The notes: a model not told the origin generated them from the letters alone. Positions 19,611 to 33,422 are shown, numbered from the stretch's first letter. The stretch: 42,926 nucleotides of DNA from Verrucomicrobiales bacterium (GCA_013213905.1 JABSSQ010000149.1:1-42926), one strand, 5' to 3'. Numbers and translations: made by a program.

Positions 19611-20663
19611 TCACGATTCCGGCAGCACCGTGCGACGCTTCGCAATGAAGGCGTAGACGAGGAACGCGGCACCGACAACGATCATGAAGATGGAGTAGAA
19701 CTGCCCCTTCGACATGGAGCCAATCAGCGCCGAATCGGGCTCCCGGTAATTCTCCACCACGATCCGGCCGATGCCGTAGACGATGAAGAAAATGCCCGAA
19801 AGAACCCCGTGATAGAGATCCCGCCACTTCAGGCGGATAAACATCAGGAGAACAAAGATTCCCAGCCCCTCCACCAAGGCCTGATAGATCTGGGAGGGAT
19901 GACGCACCGTGAGATACTCACCGAGGATGACTCGAAAGTCCGGATTCTCACGTGAGGTGCTGATGAGCAGATCCGCCGCCATCGCATGTGGGTACCTTCC
20001 TGCCGCCTGTGCCTGGGTGATGACTGTCTCAAGCTGGCTGGAAAGATTCGGCAGCAGCTCTCCGGCTTTCGCCGCGATCTCCCGAAACTGCTCAACCGAG
20101 AACATGAGGTAACGACCGTCGGGCGATTCGACCACATGATTTAACTCCTCGGGGAATCTCATTCCGATCGAGGCATCAGTCTTCCTCCCGTAGAGCTCGC
20201 CATTGATGAAGTTGGCAAGGCGGCCAAAAAAGACCCCGGCAGGCGCTACCGTGACCAGGTTATCGCCGAGACCGAGAAATGATTTCCCGGTGAACTTCGC
20301 ATAGCCCCACACCGCGAGGATGAGCCCGACGAAGGCACCGTGACTCGACATGCCGCCGCCGAGAAAATTGAAGAAGATTGCCGGGTTTCTCGAGAAGGCG
20401 TCCCAGTTGTAGAACAACATGAAACCGAGACGCCCACCCAGCATCACCCCGACAACGGCGACCACTGTAATGAAGTCGGCCACCTGATCCTTCTTCAGTT
20501 CGCTGATCTTGAGCTTCACGAACCAGCTGATCAGAAAGTAGGCGATCAGGAAGCCGGCCACATAGGCGAGGCCATACCACCGAATGCCGAAGCTCTCCGT
20601 GAAATGGATCGCAATCGGATCAAGGTGATGTATCCAGGTCGCCAGTGGATAGGTCATAGACAA
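19611..20663 (-). CDS. lgt: Prolipoprotein diacylglyceryl transferase
   Basis: GIRWYGLAYVAGF, GGGMSSHGAFVG, GRLANFINGELYGR, HPSQIYQALVEG. Confidence 0.93.
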   Translation of the reverse strand: MSMTYPLATWIHHLDPIAIHFTESFGIRWYGLAYVAGFLIAYFLISWFVKLKISELKKDQVADFITVVAVVGVMLGGRLGFMLFYNWDAFSRNPAIFFNFLGGGMSSHGAFVGLILAVWGYAKFTGKSFLGLGDNLVTVAPAGVFFGRLANFINGELYGRKTDASIGMRFPEELNHVVESPDGRYLMFSVEQFREIAAKAGELLPNLSSQLETVITQAQAAGRYPHAMAADLLISTSRENPDFRVILGEYLTVRHPSQIYQALVEGLGIFVLLMFIRLKWRDLYHGVLSGIFFIVYGIGRIVVENYREPDSALIGSMSKGQFYSIFMIVVGAAFLVYAFIAKRRTVLPES

Positions 20664-20759
20664 GGCAGCGACCTAACCAACGCTCCGGAGCCGCGAAATC
20701 AAGCTCCGATAGTTTCGTGTTGAAACCGGATACAATCCGGAAGCTCGACCAACCCCGGC

Positions 20760-21896
20760 CTAGCCACGCTCCGACATCGGAGGGACCGGCTGGTCCTCAG
20801 TTGGCCCAGTGTACCAGGTCAGCGGACGGTAGAGGCGGTTGTCCTCGAGCTGCTCGAGAACCTGAGCGGTCCAACCGGCAGCGCGTGAGATGGCGAAAAT
20901 CGGTGTGAAGAGATCCGTCGGAATACCGAGTGAGTAGTAAACCGTCGCTGAGTAGAAATCGACGTTGGCGTTGAGGCCCTTGCGCTCGCGCATCATTTCA
21001 GCAATGCGCTCAGACATGTCGATCCACTTGGTCTCGCCCAGCTCTTCGGTAAGCTTGATCGCCATCTTGCGAAGGTGCGGCGCACGCGGGTCGAGCACGC
21101 GATAGACGCGGTGACCGATACCCATGATCTTCTTCTTGTTAGCCAGGCAATCCTCGACGTAGGCATCAACCTTATCGAGCGATCCGATTTCCTGGAGCAT
21201 GTGGATCACACCCTCATTGGCACCACCGTGGAGAGGTCCCTTGAGGGTGCCGATCGCGGAAGTGATCGCGGAATACATGTCCGACAGCGTCGCGATGGTG
21301 ACGCGCGCACTGAAAGTGGAAGCATTCATGCCGTGGTCGGCATGAATGATGTAGGCAACATCCAGCGTGCGGGCGGCCTCGGGGCTCGGCTCTTCGCCAT
21401 TGATGAGGTAAAGAAAGTGAGCCGCCTCGGAGAGATCTTCGCGAACCGGAGGGAGGTCAAGCCCCTGGCGAGCGCGATGAAAATAGGCGACAATCAGCGG
21501 CATCTGCGCACAAATGGCAATGGCGCGCTGTTCGTTGAGCTCGTAGTCCTGATCACCCCCACGCTGATCATACATGCCAAGCATGCTGACACCGGTGCGA
21601 ACCACTTCCATGGGCTGGGCATCCTTGGGAGCCGCCATGATAAAATCGATCACGCCCTGGGGAAGGTGGCGCTCAGCGCGAAGAGTCTTGGTAAACTCGT
21701 CGAGTTCCGCCTCGGTCGGGAACTTGCGACGGTGAAGAAGAAACATGACCTCCTCGAAGGTGCAGTTGTCGACGAGGTCATCGATGTTGTAACCGAGATA
21801 GCGAAGAATCCCTTCCTGTCCCTGAACATCACTCAGGCAAGATTCATTGGCGATGACTCCCGCGAGTCCTTTGGCGTATTCCGGTTTCTCCGACAT
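20760..21896 (-). CDS. gltA: Citrate synthase
   Basis: DHGMNASTFSARV, LKGPLHGGANE, MGIGHRVYRVLDPRAPHLR. Confidence 0.93.
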   Translation of the reverse strand: MSEKPEYAKGLAGVIANESCLSDVQGQEGILRYLGYNIDDLVDNCTFEEVMFLLHRRKFPTEAELDEFTKTLRAERHLPQGVIDFIMAAPKDAQPMEVVRTGVSMLGMYDQRGGDQDYELNEQRAIAICAQMPLIVAYFHRARQGLDLPPVREDLSEAAHFLYLINGEEPSPEAARTLDVAYIIHADHGMNASTFSARVTIATLSDMYSAITSAIGTLKGPLHGGANEGVIHMLQEIGSLDKVDAYVEDCLANKKKIMGIGHRVYRVLDPRAPHLRKMAIKLTEELGETKWIDMSERIAEMMRERKGLNANVDFYSATVYYSLGIPTDLFTPIFAISRAAGWTAQVLEQLEDNRLYRPLTWYTGPTEDQPVPPMSERG

Positions 21897-21968
21897 GACT
21901 TACTTACTTTATGAAATTACGATCGATCTGATCAATTTGAGGGGGGGATTATTGACGTAGCGGGCGGA

Positions 21969-22862
<894 letters not shown>

Positions 22863-22888
22863 GGGAAATAGCGTTTAAATGTTCCTGA

Positions 22889-24067
22889 TTAAGCGATAGC
22901 GGCGACTGCCTTTTGAGCGGCGTCGGCCAGGGTGTCAGCTGAAATGAGATCGACGTCAGATCCGGCGAGCGTTTCTTTGCCGGCTTCGACGTTATTGCCT
23001 TCGAGGCGAACCACGAGCGGAATATTGAGATCCACCTCACCGCATGCAGCAACGATGCCCTTGGCGATCACGTCGCAGTCCATGATGCCACCGAAGATGT
23101 TTACGAGGATGGCTTTCACATTCGGATCACCAAGGATAATCTTGAAGGCGTTGCGCACCTGCTCCTGAGTGGCACCACCACCCACATCGAGGAAGTTAGC
23201 CGGCTCACCACCGCTGTGCTTGATGATGTCCATCGTCGCCATAGCAAGTCCGGCTCCATTCACGAGGCAGGCGATGTTGCCGTCGAGACCGATGTAGTTG
23301 AGGTCATACTTGGCCGCTTCGACTTCGCGAGGATCTTCCTCGGTCGGATCGTGAAGCTCAGCGATCTCGGGATGGCGGTAAAGCGCGTTGTCGTCAAAGT
23401 CGAACTTGGCATCAAGTGCGAGGACATCGCCATCAGGCGTCGTCACCAGCGGATTGACCTCGACCATGGAACAGTCGCAGGACATGAAAAGCTTGAAGAG
23501 CCCCTTGAGCAATTTTCCGAACTGCTTGGCAGTGTCACCGTAAAGACCCAGCTTGGAAGCAAGATTGCGAATCTCGTAGGGCTGAATGCCGAGGAGCGGG
23601 TGAATGACTTCCTTGTGAATCTTCTCGGGAGTTTCTTCAGCGACCTCCTCGATGTTCACACCACCCTCGGTGCTGGCCACGATCACCGGGGAGCGGCTTT
23701 CGCGATCCATGAGGATGGAGAGGTAATACTCTTTCTCGATGTCGACCGCATCGGCGACCATGATCTTGCTGACAAGCTTGCCCTCTTCACCGGTCTGGTG
23801 AGTGACGAGCGTCTGGCTGATCATCTTCTCAGCGATGTCTGCAGCTTCATCAGCAGTGTTAACGAGATGAACGCCTCCCTGGAAGCCGTTCTTGAAAGTT
23901 CCTTTGCCGCGACCGCCGGCGTGAACCTGCGCTTTGACAACAATGTTAGAGCCAAGACTGGCAGCCACTTCCTTAGCTGCTTCCGGGGTGTCGGCGACCT
24001 GGCCTTTGGGGGTGGCAACCCCGAATTTTTCGAACAATTCCTTGGCCTGATACTCGTGGATATTCAT
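22889..24067 (-). CDS. sucC: Succinate--CoA ligase (ADP-forming) subunit beta
   Basis: [59 protein letters not shown]. Confidence 0.95.
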   Translation of the reverse strand: MNIHEYQAKELFEKFGVATPKGQVADTPEAAKEVAASLGSNIVVKAQVHAGGRGKGTFKNGFQGGVHLVNTADEAADIAEKMISQTLVTHQTGEEGKLVSKIMVADAVDIEKEYYLSILMDRESRSPVIVASTEGGVNIEEVAEETPEKIHKEVIHPLLGIQPYEIRNLASKLGLYGDTAKQFGKLLKGLFKLFMSCDCSMVEVNPLVTTPDGDVLALDAKFDFDDNALYRHPEIAELHDPTEEDPREVEAAKYDLNYIGLDGNIACLVNGAGLAMATMDIIKHSGGEPANFLDVGGGATQEQVRNAFKIILGDPNVKAILVNIFGGIMDCDVIAKGIVAACGEVDLNIPLVVRLEGNNVEAGKETLAGSDVDLISADTLADAAQKAVAAIA

Positions 24068-24253
24068 GGGAAAAAATAGCGGCTCTAAAGTGAGGGCGGC
24101 AACTTACGGTGAGCCCTTCGGAGGTCAAGATAGAACCTCGGTTTTACGCGATTTCTCACCGCACGCCATGAGGCCACATCCACCTGCGGATGAATGACTT
24201 TCATCCGACAGGGTTGTGTGTCCGATTCAACCCGGTTGTGTCGAAATGACCTC

Positions 24254-25660
24254 CTAAAAATCGAGATAAACCTCAGCGCGACGGTTCTCGGAACGACCGG
24301 TCGGATTATCAGAGCCGTCGGGGTTGAAATTGGGGCGACGCGGCTTGGTAGATCCGAAGCCTTCGGTGACCACCTGCTCCGGGGACACGCCCATCGAAAT
24401 GAGCGCTTCGCGAATCGAATTCGCCCGTTGATTACTAAGGTTTGCGTTGTAGTCATCGCTGCCCAGCGCGTCCGCATGACCGTTGATTCGGATGACACGA
24501 TCTTCACCCTGGCTGAGGATGTCGGCCACGATTGCGAGCTGCCGATTTCCCCGTGAGGTCACGTTGGCTTCATCGAATTCGAAATAGAGCACCAGTGAAT
24601 CACCGCCCGCGGGATCTTCGACGATTGGGCTGTAGGCCACGTCACCGCCACCGGCCGCCTGGGCGAGAGCGGAAAGAACCTTCGAGAAGGTCAGTCCGTT
24701 GACCTTCCAGTCGCCGTCAATCTGGCCAAGCTCAACCGCGAACTCGGACGCTCCTCCTTCAGACTGGAGGCGGCTGAGCACCCAGGTGATGTCTTCGCGC
24801 GACAGGGTCACGACGAAGGGGCGATCATCCTTGAGCTGAAACTTGCCTTCCTCGATTGCAATCATGAGGGCCGCGACGCGTTCATCAGTTACCGATTCGG
24901 AGTCAGCAAGAGCTCGCGCCGTTTCAAAATCACGCTCCACGATCGCGCGGGAAAAAGCGTGGGCCACCGTGACAGCATCGGGACGATCTGAGTGATCAGT
25001 CGATGCGGCGCCCGGTGTTCCCGCCTGCCCCTTGTTCCCCATGGCGGCGATGTCGATGGGAAGGCGGATCCTCGAGATTGCGGTCTTCTTTCCCTCAGTC
25101 TCAGCCAGATCGGCGTAAACTTCGGCACTCAATTCCGGGTCATCCGATTCAAAGTTCAATACCCAGCGCACAGAATCGGCGGACTTTGAGATTTCGGAGA
25201 ACGGTTTGTCCGTGGAGAGACTCAACTTCGGATTCTCGACAATTTCGCGGAGCTTCTGGCGGATCGATTTGGGAAGAGCTTCCTCTCCGACGAATTCAGC
25301 CAACGCATCGAAGTCTTTCTTTGCGACGACTTCACCAAGCGCCTTCATAGCCGCTTCGGGCGAATCATAACCATCATCAGCTTTCTGAGGAACCTCCGTG
25401 GTTGGCTTTCCACCCTTGCCCTTTTCAGCACCCTTCTCTTTTGCCTTGGAATCTCCCTTGGCCTTGGCCTTCGCTTTTTCTCCTGTTCCGCCCTTGGATG
25501 ATTCGCCTTTCTCACCAGACTCAGTCGCTTCCGGCTTGGGAACGTTGCTTTCGTTCTCATCAAGCTCGACCGGCTTGCTGCAGGTATTCAGAGTGACCAG
25601 GGAAATCACCAATCCGAGCAGGATGATTCCAAAGAATACGAAGGCCGTCGTTTTGTTCAT
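24254..25660 (-). CDS. OmpA-family peptidoglycan-binding protein with Lys/Gly/Glu-rich linker
   Basis: C-terminal INGHADALGSDDYNANLSNQRANSIREALISMGV...NRRAEV OmpA motif; N-terminal hydrophobic anchor; KAKAKAKGDSKAKEKGAEKGKGG linker. Confidence 0.85.
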   Translation of the reverse strand: MNKTTAFVFFGIILLGLVISLVTLNTCSKPVELDENESNVPKPEATESGEKGESSKGGTGEKAKAKAKGDSKAKEKGAEKGKGGKPTTEVPQKADDGYDSPEAAMKALGEVVAKKDFDALAEFVGEEALPKSIRQKLREIVENPKLSLSTDKPFSEISKSADSVRWVLNFESDDPELSAEVYADLAETEGKKTAISRIRLPIDIAAMGNKGQAGTPGAASTDHSDRPDAVTVAHAFSRAIVERDFETARALADSESVTDERVAALMIAIEEGKFQLKDDRPFVVTLSREDITWVLSRLQSEGGASEFAVELGQIDGDWKVNGLTFSKVLSALAQAAGGGDVAYSPIVEDPAGGDSLVLYFEFDEANVTSRGNRQLAIVADILSQGEDRVIRINGHADALGSDDYNANLSNQRANSIREALISMGVSPEQVVTEGFGSTKPRRPNFNPDGSDNPTGRSENRRAEVYLDF

Positions 25661-25773
25661 GGCAGGGGAATGACTTCCGGGTCAGAAGACACCAGCAATG
25701 TAGCAGACTGGCTCCCGATCGAAACCGGAAATCCACTTTTCGCGCCGTCCGAACGAGGACTTTTTTGAATCGC

Positions 25774-27024
25774 CTAGGCGTCGAAGTCAGCCAGGAGAGA
25801 ATCCAGACTACTGGGCGTCTCGGAACGCTCCTGGAGATTCTTGATCGAAAGCTCCGGAAACTCGGATCCAACAATAATGGCCCGGGTCGCACCGGATTGT
25901 TCCGCCGCCTGGAATTGCTTGCCCACCTTAATCGGGGAAAGCGGAAAGATGACCCGCTTTCCAGCCGCTCGAAGCAACTGAGCGACACCGGCCGCCTCTC
26001 CTGCCTTATCCGGATCAGCCACAACGACGTAAACATCGACGGCACTGGACTCAGCCACGGCGTTCTCAAGCTTCCCGGCAGGACCCTCGGTTTCGCGAAT
26101 CAGGTCGGTGATCACCATGTCGCCCATGGCAAATCCACAGGCCGGCATGTCGACGTTCCCGATGAGTTTGACCAGTTGATCATATCGACCACCCCCGGCG
26201 ACAGCTCGCATTCCTTTGCCGATATCGAATATCTCGAACACGGGACCGGTGTAGTAAGCCAGGCCCCGAACAATACCGAGATCGACTTCGATGTATTCGG
26301 AGAGGCCCCGGGCGTTGAGGTTGGCAAGAATGCTGGCGAGCGATTCGGATGCCTCCGAACCCGACTCCATGAAAGCCTTAACCGCTTCAAGCGAGAGTCC
26401 TAGCGCCTTGAGTTGCTCATCGGTCTTGTCCTCGGGAGCACGCTCCATCTTGTCGATGGTCTGGAGAAAGGTCGGAATGTCCTCTTCGGCGATTCCATTG
26501 TCGGTCCCGAAGTCGACCCAGGCATTCCGGTCACTCAGGCGAATGCGGAAGTCATCGGAAGTGAAACCCAACTCACGCATCAAGTCGACCGAAAGCGCGA
26601 CCAATTCAGCATCAGCGAGGACGGAATCCTCTCCGAGAATATCGCAGTTAAACTGGTAAAACTCACGACCCCTCCCCTTCTGGTGACGCTCATACCGGAA
26701 AAATTGCCCAATCGAGAACCAGCGGAGCGGTTTGCGGAAGTCGCGCTGACGCGCAGCGGCCATTCGTGCGAGAGTTGGCGTCAGCTCGGGGCGCATGGCC
26801 ACGTCGCGTTCACCCTTGTCCTCAAAATTAAAGAGCTGATTGACGATCTCTTCACCACTCTTGCGGCGGTAGAGATCCGTGGGCTCGAGAACAGGACCTT
26901 CGTACTCCACGAACCCGTAGCGGTTCGCGACTCGACGCCAGACGTCGAACACGTAGTTCCGGGCCGCGCACTCGGCAGGATAAAAATCGCGGAAGCCCGG
27001 GAGCGTTTTGAAGGATTGAGCCAT
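25774..27024 (-). CDS. hisS: Histidine--tRNA ligase
   Basis: GFRDFYPAE, MRPELTPTLARM, FYQFNCDILGE, GLAYYTGPVFEIF, AGGGRYDQLV. Confidence 0.95.
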   Translation of the reverse strand: MAQSFKTLPGFRDFYPAECAARNYVFDVWRRVANRYGFVEYEGPVLEPTDLYRRKSGEEIVNQLFNFEDKGERDVAMRPELTPTLARMAAARQRDFRKPLRWFSIGQFFRYERHQKGRGREFYQFNCDILGEDSVLADAELVALSVDLMRELGFTSDDFRIRLSDRNAWVDFGTDNGIAEEDIPTFLQTIDKMERAPEDKTDEQLKALGLSLEAVKAFMESGSEASESLASILANLNARGLSEYIEVDLGIVRGLAYYTGPVFEIFDIGKGMRAVAGGGRYDQLVKLIGNVDMPACGFAMGDMVITDLIRETEGPAGKLENAVAESSAVDVYVVVADPDKAGEAAGVAQLLRAAGKRVIFPLSPIKVGKQFQAAEQSGATRAIIVGSEFPELSIKNLQERSETPSSLDSLLADFDA

Positions 27025-27089
27025 GTGTCGACCTTAGTTCGAGTTGAAAAGATTGCGAGCGGAGACCAGCGAAGGACCTGAGGGCTGGG

Positions 27090-27962
27090 CTACCCAAACA
27101 CCACGGTACGGTTACCATGCACGAGGGTGCGGCGCTTGAGGTGGAGCCAGACCGCGCGGGAAAGCACACTCTGCTCGAGAGCCCGCCCCTTGCGCACAAA
27201 ATCAGCGACGGAATCACTGTGGGAGACCGGGGTAACGCCCTGAAAAATAATGGGACCTTCGTCGAGATCTTCCGTCACGTAGTGACTGGTGGCGCCGACG
27301 AGCTTCACGCCACGCGCGTGGGCGGAGTGATAGGGTTTTGCCCCGGGGAAAGCCGGAAGAAAGGAATGATGAATGTTGATGATCCGGTTGGGAAAAGCCT
27401 CGGTCATCTTTGGACTCAGGATCTGCATGTAGCGAGCCAGCACAACGAGATCAATCTGGTGCTCCCGCAAGAGCGCGATTTCTCTCTCTTCCTGCTCTGC
27501 CTTTGTCTCCTTTGTGATCGGGAAATGATGAAACGGGATTCCAAACCGGTCAGCTGCCGGCCGAAGATCTTCGCGGTTGCTGACGATCAGCGGAATATCC
27601 ATTCGTAGCTCGCCGCTCTCGTGACGGGAAAGTAGATCGTAGAGACAGTGATTGTCCCTGGTCACAAAGAGCGCTACCCGCGGAACGATATCCGAAAAAT
27701 AGAGTGACCAGTCCATGGAGAACTTTTCGGCGAGTGGTGTGATCGCCGATCCGATCTCATCGCGGGCCACAGCGAAACCATTCGTCTCCCATTCCACGCG
27801 CATGAGAAAAACACCGTATTCACTGTCCACGTGCTGGTCGACGTCGACAATATTCCCCTGGTTCTCGTAAAGAAACGCTGACACGGCCGCGACAATACCG
27901 GGCTGATCAGGACATGAGACAAGCAAGATCGCTGTCGGGGAATCTTTAGAGGAAGCACTCAA
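27090..27962 (-). CDS. purU: Formyltetrahydrofolate deformylase
   Basis: N-terminal ACT-like domain (ILLVSCPDQPGIVAAVSAFL), LARYMQILSP, NIHHSFLPAFPGAKPYHSAHARGVK, DEGPIIFQ. Confidence 0.93.
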   Translation of the reverse strand: MSASSKDSPTAILLVSCPDQPGIVAAVSAFLYENQGNIVDVDQHVDSEYGVFLMRVEWETNGFAVARDEIGSAITPLAEKFSMDWSLYFSDIVPRVALFVTRDNHCLYDLLSRHESGELRMDIPLIVSNREDLRPAADRFGIPFHHFPITKETKAEQEEREIALLREHQIDLVVLARYMQILSPKMTEAFPNRIINIHHSFLPAFPGAKPYHSAHARGVKLVGATSHYVTEDLDEGPIIFQGVTPVSHSDSVADFVRKGRALEQSVLSRAVWLHLKRRTLVHGNRTVVFG

Positions 27963-27987
27963 GGTCCACCTGAAAGAAAAAAAGAAG

Positions 27988-28069
27988 TGCTCGAGGGGGG
28001 AATCGAACCCCCACGGGTTGCCCCACAGGATCCTTAATCCTGCGCGTCTACCAATTCCGCCACCCGAGC
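27988..28069 (-). tRNA. tRNA-Leu, anticodon AAG (anticodon at 28033-28035, minus strand)
   Basis: Complete class II cloverleaf: GCTCGGG/CTCGAGC acceptor, A73, CAGGA-TTAAGGA-TCCTG anticodon arm, GGG-caa-CCC variable arm, GGGGG-TTCGATT-CCCCC T-arm; CCA not encoded. Confidence 0.93.
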
Positions 28070-28206
28070 ATTAACCCTGTGCCAAAGCTGGCACCGGCGC
28101 GAAGGGCAGATTCATAGATTCGAATCGCCCCTTTCGCAAGTAATCTTTCTTCGGGAAAAGCAAAAAACCTACGGAACCTGCTTCACCTTAGCCTCTTGGA
28201 GAGGGA

Positions 28207-28548
28207 TTACCTGCCCTGAGGATAGCCTGGGTGGGAGACAGCAAAGGGTCCACAAGTGTTCTCGCGAGCCCGATTGCGCTTCGGATTGGCCGGATTCATC
28301 CACCAGGAATGAAAAAAGTCGTTCTTCTTTCCCTTGTAAACAGGCCGGCAGTGGTTGTGCCTTTGAGTGACCCAGCGGTATTCCACGCATCCATTGGTGC
28401 ACTCTACCGGCTGCCAATAGGCATAGATGGGGCGCGTGCATTGCTGGCAGCGGCCGAGAAATTTTGTGTATTCGTTCGCCTGCACCTCGGGCGTCAACAT
28501 AACCGTGAGCACCAGGAGGGCGACTCCAAGCAGGGAAAATCGTTTCAT
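28207..28548 (-). CDS. Hypothetical small secreted Cys-rich protein
   Basis: Signal peptide MKRFSLLGVALLVLTVMLTPEVQA, then CQQC...C..GC...C. Start chosen at ATG 28548 within the longer listed ORF. Confidence 0.55.
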   Translation of the reverse strand: MKRFSLLGVALLVLTVMLTPEVQANEYTKFLGRCQQCTRPIYAYWQPVECTNGCVEYRWVTQRHNHCRPVYKGKKNDFFHSWWMNPANPKRNRARENTCGPFAVSHPGYPQGR

Positions 28549-28666
28549 GTTCGTCTGTGTGTTTCCTGCCGGATCCCACCTGCGAGGAGATGAATTCCAA
28601 CAATTATGGAAAATATAAACCGAAATTAGAATCCCGCCAAGGATAAAATTGCCCAGATAGCAAAAA

Positions 28667-30220
28667 TCAGGCCCAAAGGTTCCGGTCCAGTGTGCGGTAT
28701 TGAATCGCTTCCAGCACGTGCCTCTCTTTGATGTCGCGCTCGCCTTCCAGATCAGCCAGGGTTCGGGACACCTTGAGAATCCGGTCATAGGCGCGCGCAC
28801 TGAAGTTGAGGCTGTCCATTGCCTGCTCCAGGGTGCGCTCACTTGCGGGGCTCAACTCACAGAACTCCGAGACCTGTCGGGTCCCCATGTCGGAATTGCA
28901 GTTCACTCCGGGATGCGAGATGAAGCGCTGCAGTTGAATCGCCCTGGCTTCCTCAACGCGCTGACGAATCACAGCAGAAGATTCTCCTCCCTTTTCGGTG
29001 CGGAGTTCCCGGTAGTCCACCGCCGGCACATCAATGTGAAGATCAATGCGATCCAGCAAAGGACCACTGATGCGTTGCCGGTACTTCTCAATCTGGTTGG
29101 GCGAACACCGGCATTCACGGGCCGGATCGGCGAGATAACCACATGGACAGGGGTTCATGGCCGCGACGAGACTGAAGCGACTCGGGAAGGTAAACTTGCC
29201 TGCCGCCCGGGAAATCGTAACCCGACCGTCCTCGAGAGGTTGGCGCAAGACCTCAAGAGTGGACCGTCGAAACTCCGGCAACTCATCGAGAAACAGCAAG
29301 CCGTTGTGAGCCAGGCTCACTTCCCCGGGGGTCGGATGGCTGCTACCGCCTAACAGACCAACATCGGAAATGGTGTGGTGAGGCGAACGAAAGGGGCGCG
29401 TCGCCAGAAAACTGTTCTTCGCATCGACCAGCCCGGCCACGCTGTGAATCTTGGTTGTCTCGATCGCTTCCTGCTCCGTCATGGTCGGCAGGATGGTGAC
29501 CAGCCGTTTGGCGAGCATGGACTTGCCGGTCCCCGGGCTGCCGAGCATGAGGATATTGTGTCCCCCGGCCATGGCCACCTCGAGGGCCCGTTTCGCATGA
29601 GCCTGCCCCTTCACTTCATTGAAATCGATCGGGTAATCCTGTTTCGATTGAAAGAACGCCTCCCGGTCAAGATCATGAGGTCGTAGGTTTTTGTCTCCGG
29701 ATAAGAGCTCGTAAGCCGATCGAATCGTATCGACACCGTAGACATAAATCCCCTCGACGATGCTGGCTTCGGCAGCATTTTCAGTAGGAACCAGGATAGC
29801 TTTTTTCCCTTCGCGCTTCGCCTGGATGGTCAGAGGCAGGATTCCCTTAATCGGTCGCACCCGCCCGTCCAACGCCAATTCTCCGGCGATGGCACATTTT
29901 TCCAAAGCGCCTTCCTTCAGCCGGCCGTTTCTTTCTTCGTCCAACGCCGCCATCCCGAGAGCGATCGGCAAGTCAAAGCTGGGACCTTCTTTTCGAATGT
30001 CCGCCGGCGCCAGATTAATGGTGATAGGTTTGTTAGGCCACCTCAGGGCGCTGTTTTTGATCGCTGTCGTCACCCGGTCGACACTTTCGCGAACTGCCGC
30101 ATCCGGTAATCCCACCAGCTTGATATCAATCTGTCCGCTGTCACCGGCGTTAACCTCTACTTCAACCGAATGAGCGTCCACGCCATGCAACGCTCCTGAA
30201 GAAACACAAGTAAGGGCCAT
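28667..30220 (-). CDS. YifB/ComM-family Mg-chelatase-like AAA ATPase
   Basis: [71 protein letters not shown]. Confidence 0.94.
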   Translation of the reverse strand: MALTCVSSGALHGVDAHSVEVEVNAGDSGQIDIKLVGLPDAAVRESVDRVTTAIKNSALRWPNKPITINLAPADIRKEGPSFDLPIALGMAALDEERNGRLKEGALEKCAIAGELALDGRVRPIKGILPLTIQAKREGKKAILVPTENAAEASIVEGIYVYGVDTIRSAYELLSGDKNLRPHDLDREAFFQSKQDYPIDFNEVKGQAHAKRALEVAMAGGHNILMLGSPGTGKSMLAKRLVTILPTMTEQEAIETTKIHSVAGLVDAKNSFLATRPFRSPHHTISDVGLLGGSSHPTPGEVSLAHNGLLFLDELPEFRRSTLEVLRQPLEDGRVTISRAAGKFTFPSRFSLVAAMNPCPCGYLADPARECRCSPNQIEKYRQRISGPLLDRIDLHIDVPAVDYRELRTEKGGESSAVIRQRVEEARAIQLQRFISHPGVNCNSDMGTRQVSEFCELSPASERTLEQAMDSLNFSARAYDRILKVSRTLADLEGERDIKERHVLEAIQYRTLDRNLWA

Positions 30221-30277
30221 GCCCTACCATCGCTCAACTCGACCAACCCTGGCAACATAAAACTGTTCAAAAAAACA

Positions 30278-32518
<2,241 letters not shown>

Positions 32519-32524
32519 TTCAGT

Positions 32525-32562
32525 ACAAAAAGAAATCGCCCTCCCGCAAAGGAGGGCGATTT
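32525..32562 (-). terminator. Rho-independent terminator of the beta-barrel protein gene
   Basis: AAATCGCCCTCC / GGAGGGCGATTT perfect 12-bp stem; minus-strand 3' side followed by CTTTTT. Confidence 0.85.
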
Positions 32563-32613
32563 ACACCAAGGTTTGAAATAGACCTTAAAAAATCTTTTAA
32601 CCTTTTAGGTTCC

Positions 32614-33375
32614 TTAGAAGGAGACGGAGAGGCTGACACCACCGTGGAGGATGTCAGACTGAGGACCGTAACCGTTTCCGCCGAAACCGTCAACTGCGTA
32701 GCCGTTAGGACCACCGTTGTATCCGATGTAAGGAGTCAAGGTTGCGCGGCAGTTGAGCTCGATAGGAAGCTCAGCGTTCACGTAGTAGTGGTTCCAACTG
32801 CTGAGGCCACCGTTATATCCATCGGTGTAACCAAGGCCAGCGCCAAGAACGAGAGAAACAGTGTCGGTGATTCCGAACTCACGAGAAATACCTGCTTCGT
32901 GATACCAACCGAAATCGATGCCGAAACCGGAGCGCCATGAGAGGTCAGCGAATCCGAGACTGTAAGCAAGATCAAGACCAACTTCACCATAGCTGCCACC
33001 ACCGGTTCCGGGGTAGAAGTAGTGAACGTAGTAGAGGCTCGCGTCAAAACCAGCGTAAGAACCAACTTCAACAGAAGCGTAGAGGTTCAGCTCTTCGTAG
33101 CCGAGACCGTCAGTACCGGAGAGGTACCATGCACCGATATTAATCGGGGCCCAGAGGCTGTCGAAGGTGTAGTTTGCGTCAGTCCAGACACTGTCACGAG
33201 CGTAACGAACACCGTAGAAGATGTAGTCAGTCATGTAACCGGCGCTGATTTCACCGCCGATATCGTAGCACTCTTCGATGGGTGCTTTGTCGATGACTGG
33301 AGCTTTGCCCCAATCTCCAGCGTTAACGCCAAGCGTCATCGCTCCGATAATTGCAACTAGGATTGCTTTTTTCAT
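32614..33375 (-). CDS. Outer-membrane beta-barrel protein, function unknown
   Basis: Signal peptide MKKAILVAIIGAMTLGVNA, alternating amphipathic aromatic/Gly-rich strands, C-terminal Phe (GGVSLSVSF). Confidence 0.75.
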   Translation of the reverse strand: MKKAILVAIIGAMTLGVNAGDWGKAPVIDKAPIEECYDIGGEISAGYMTDYIFYGVRYARDSVWTDANYTFDSLWAPINIGAWYLSGTDGLGYEELNLYASVEVGSYAGFDASLYYVHYFYPGTGGGSYGEVGLDLAYSLGFADLSWRSGFGIDFGWYHEAGISREFGITDTVSLVLGAGLGYTDGYNGGLSSWNHYYVNAELPIELNCRATLTPYIGYNGGPNGYAVDGFGGNGYGPQSDILHGGVSLSVSF

Positions 33376-33422
33376 ATTTAATTAACTCCCTTGGTTTGAG
33401 ATGTGGTCGTAATAACCTGTTT

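Noticed and set aside
20733-20750. CCGGAT-aca-ATCCGG hairpin 3' of gltA as terminator
   Set aside because: Short stem and only three Ts follow on the minus strand; too weak to call.
23216-24079. 287-aa plus-strand ORF inside sucC
   Set aside because: Antisense to sucC, no motif.
24254-25660. OmpA-like protein as a lipoprotein
   Set aside because: The Cys in LVTLNTCSKP lacks a good lipobox; an N-terminal TM anchor is as likely.
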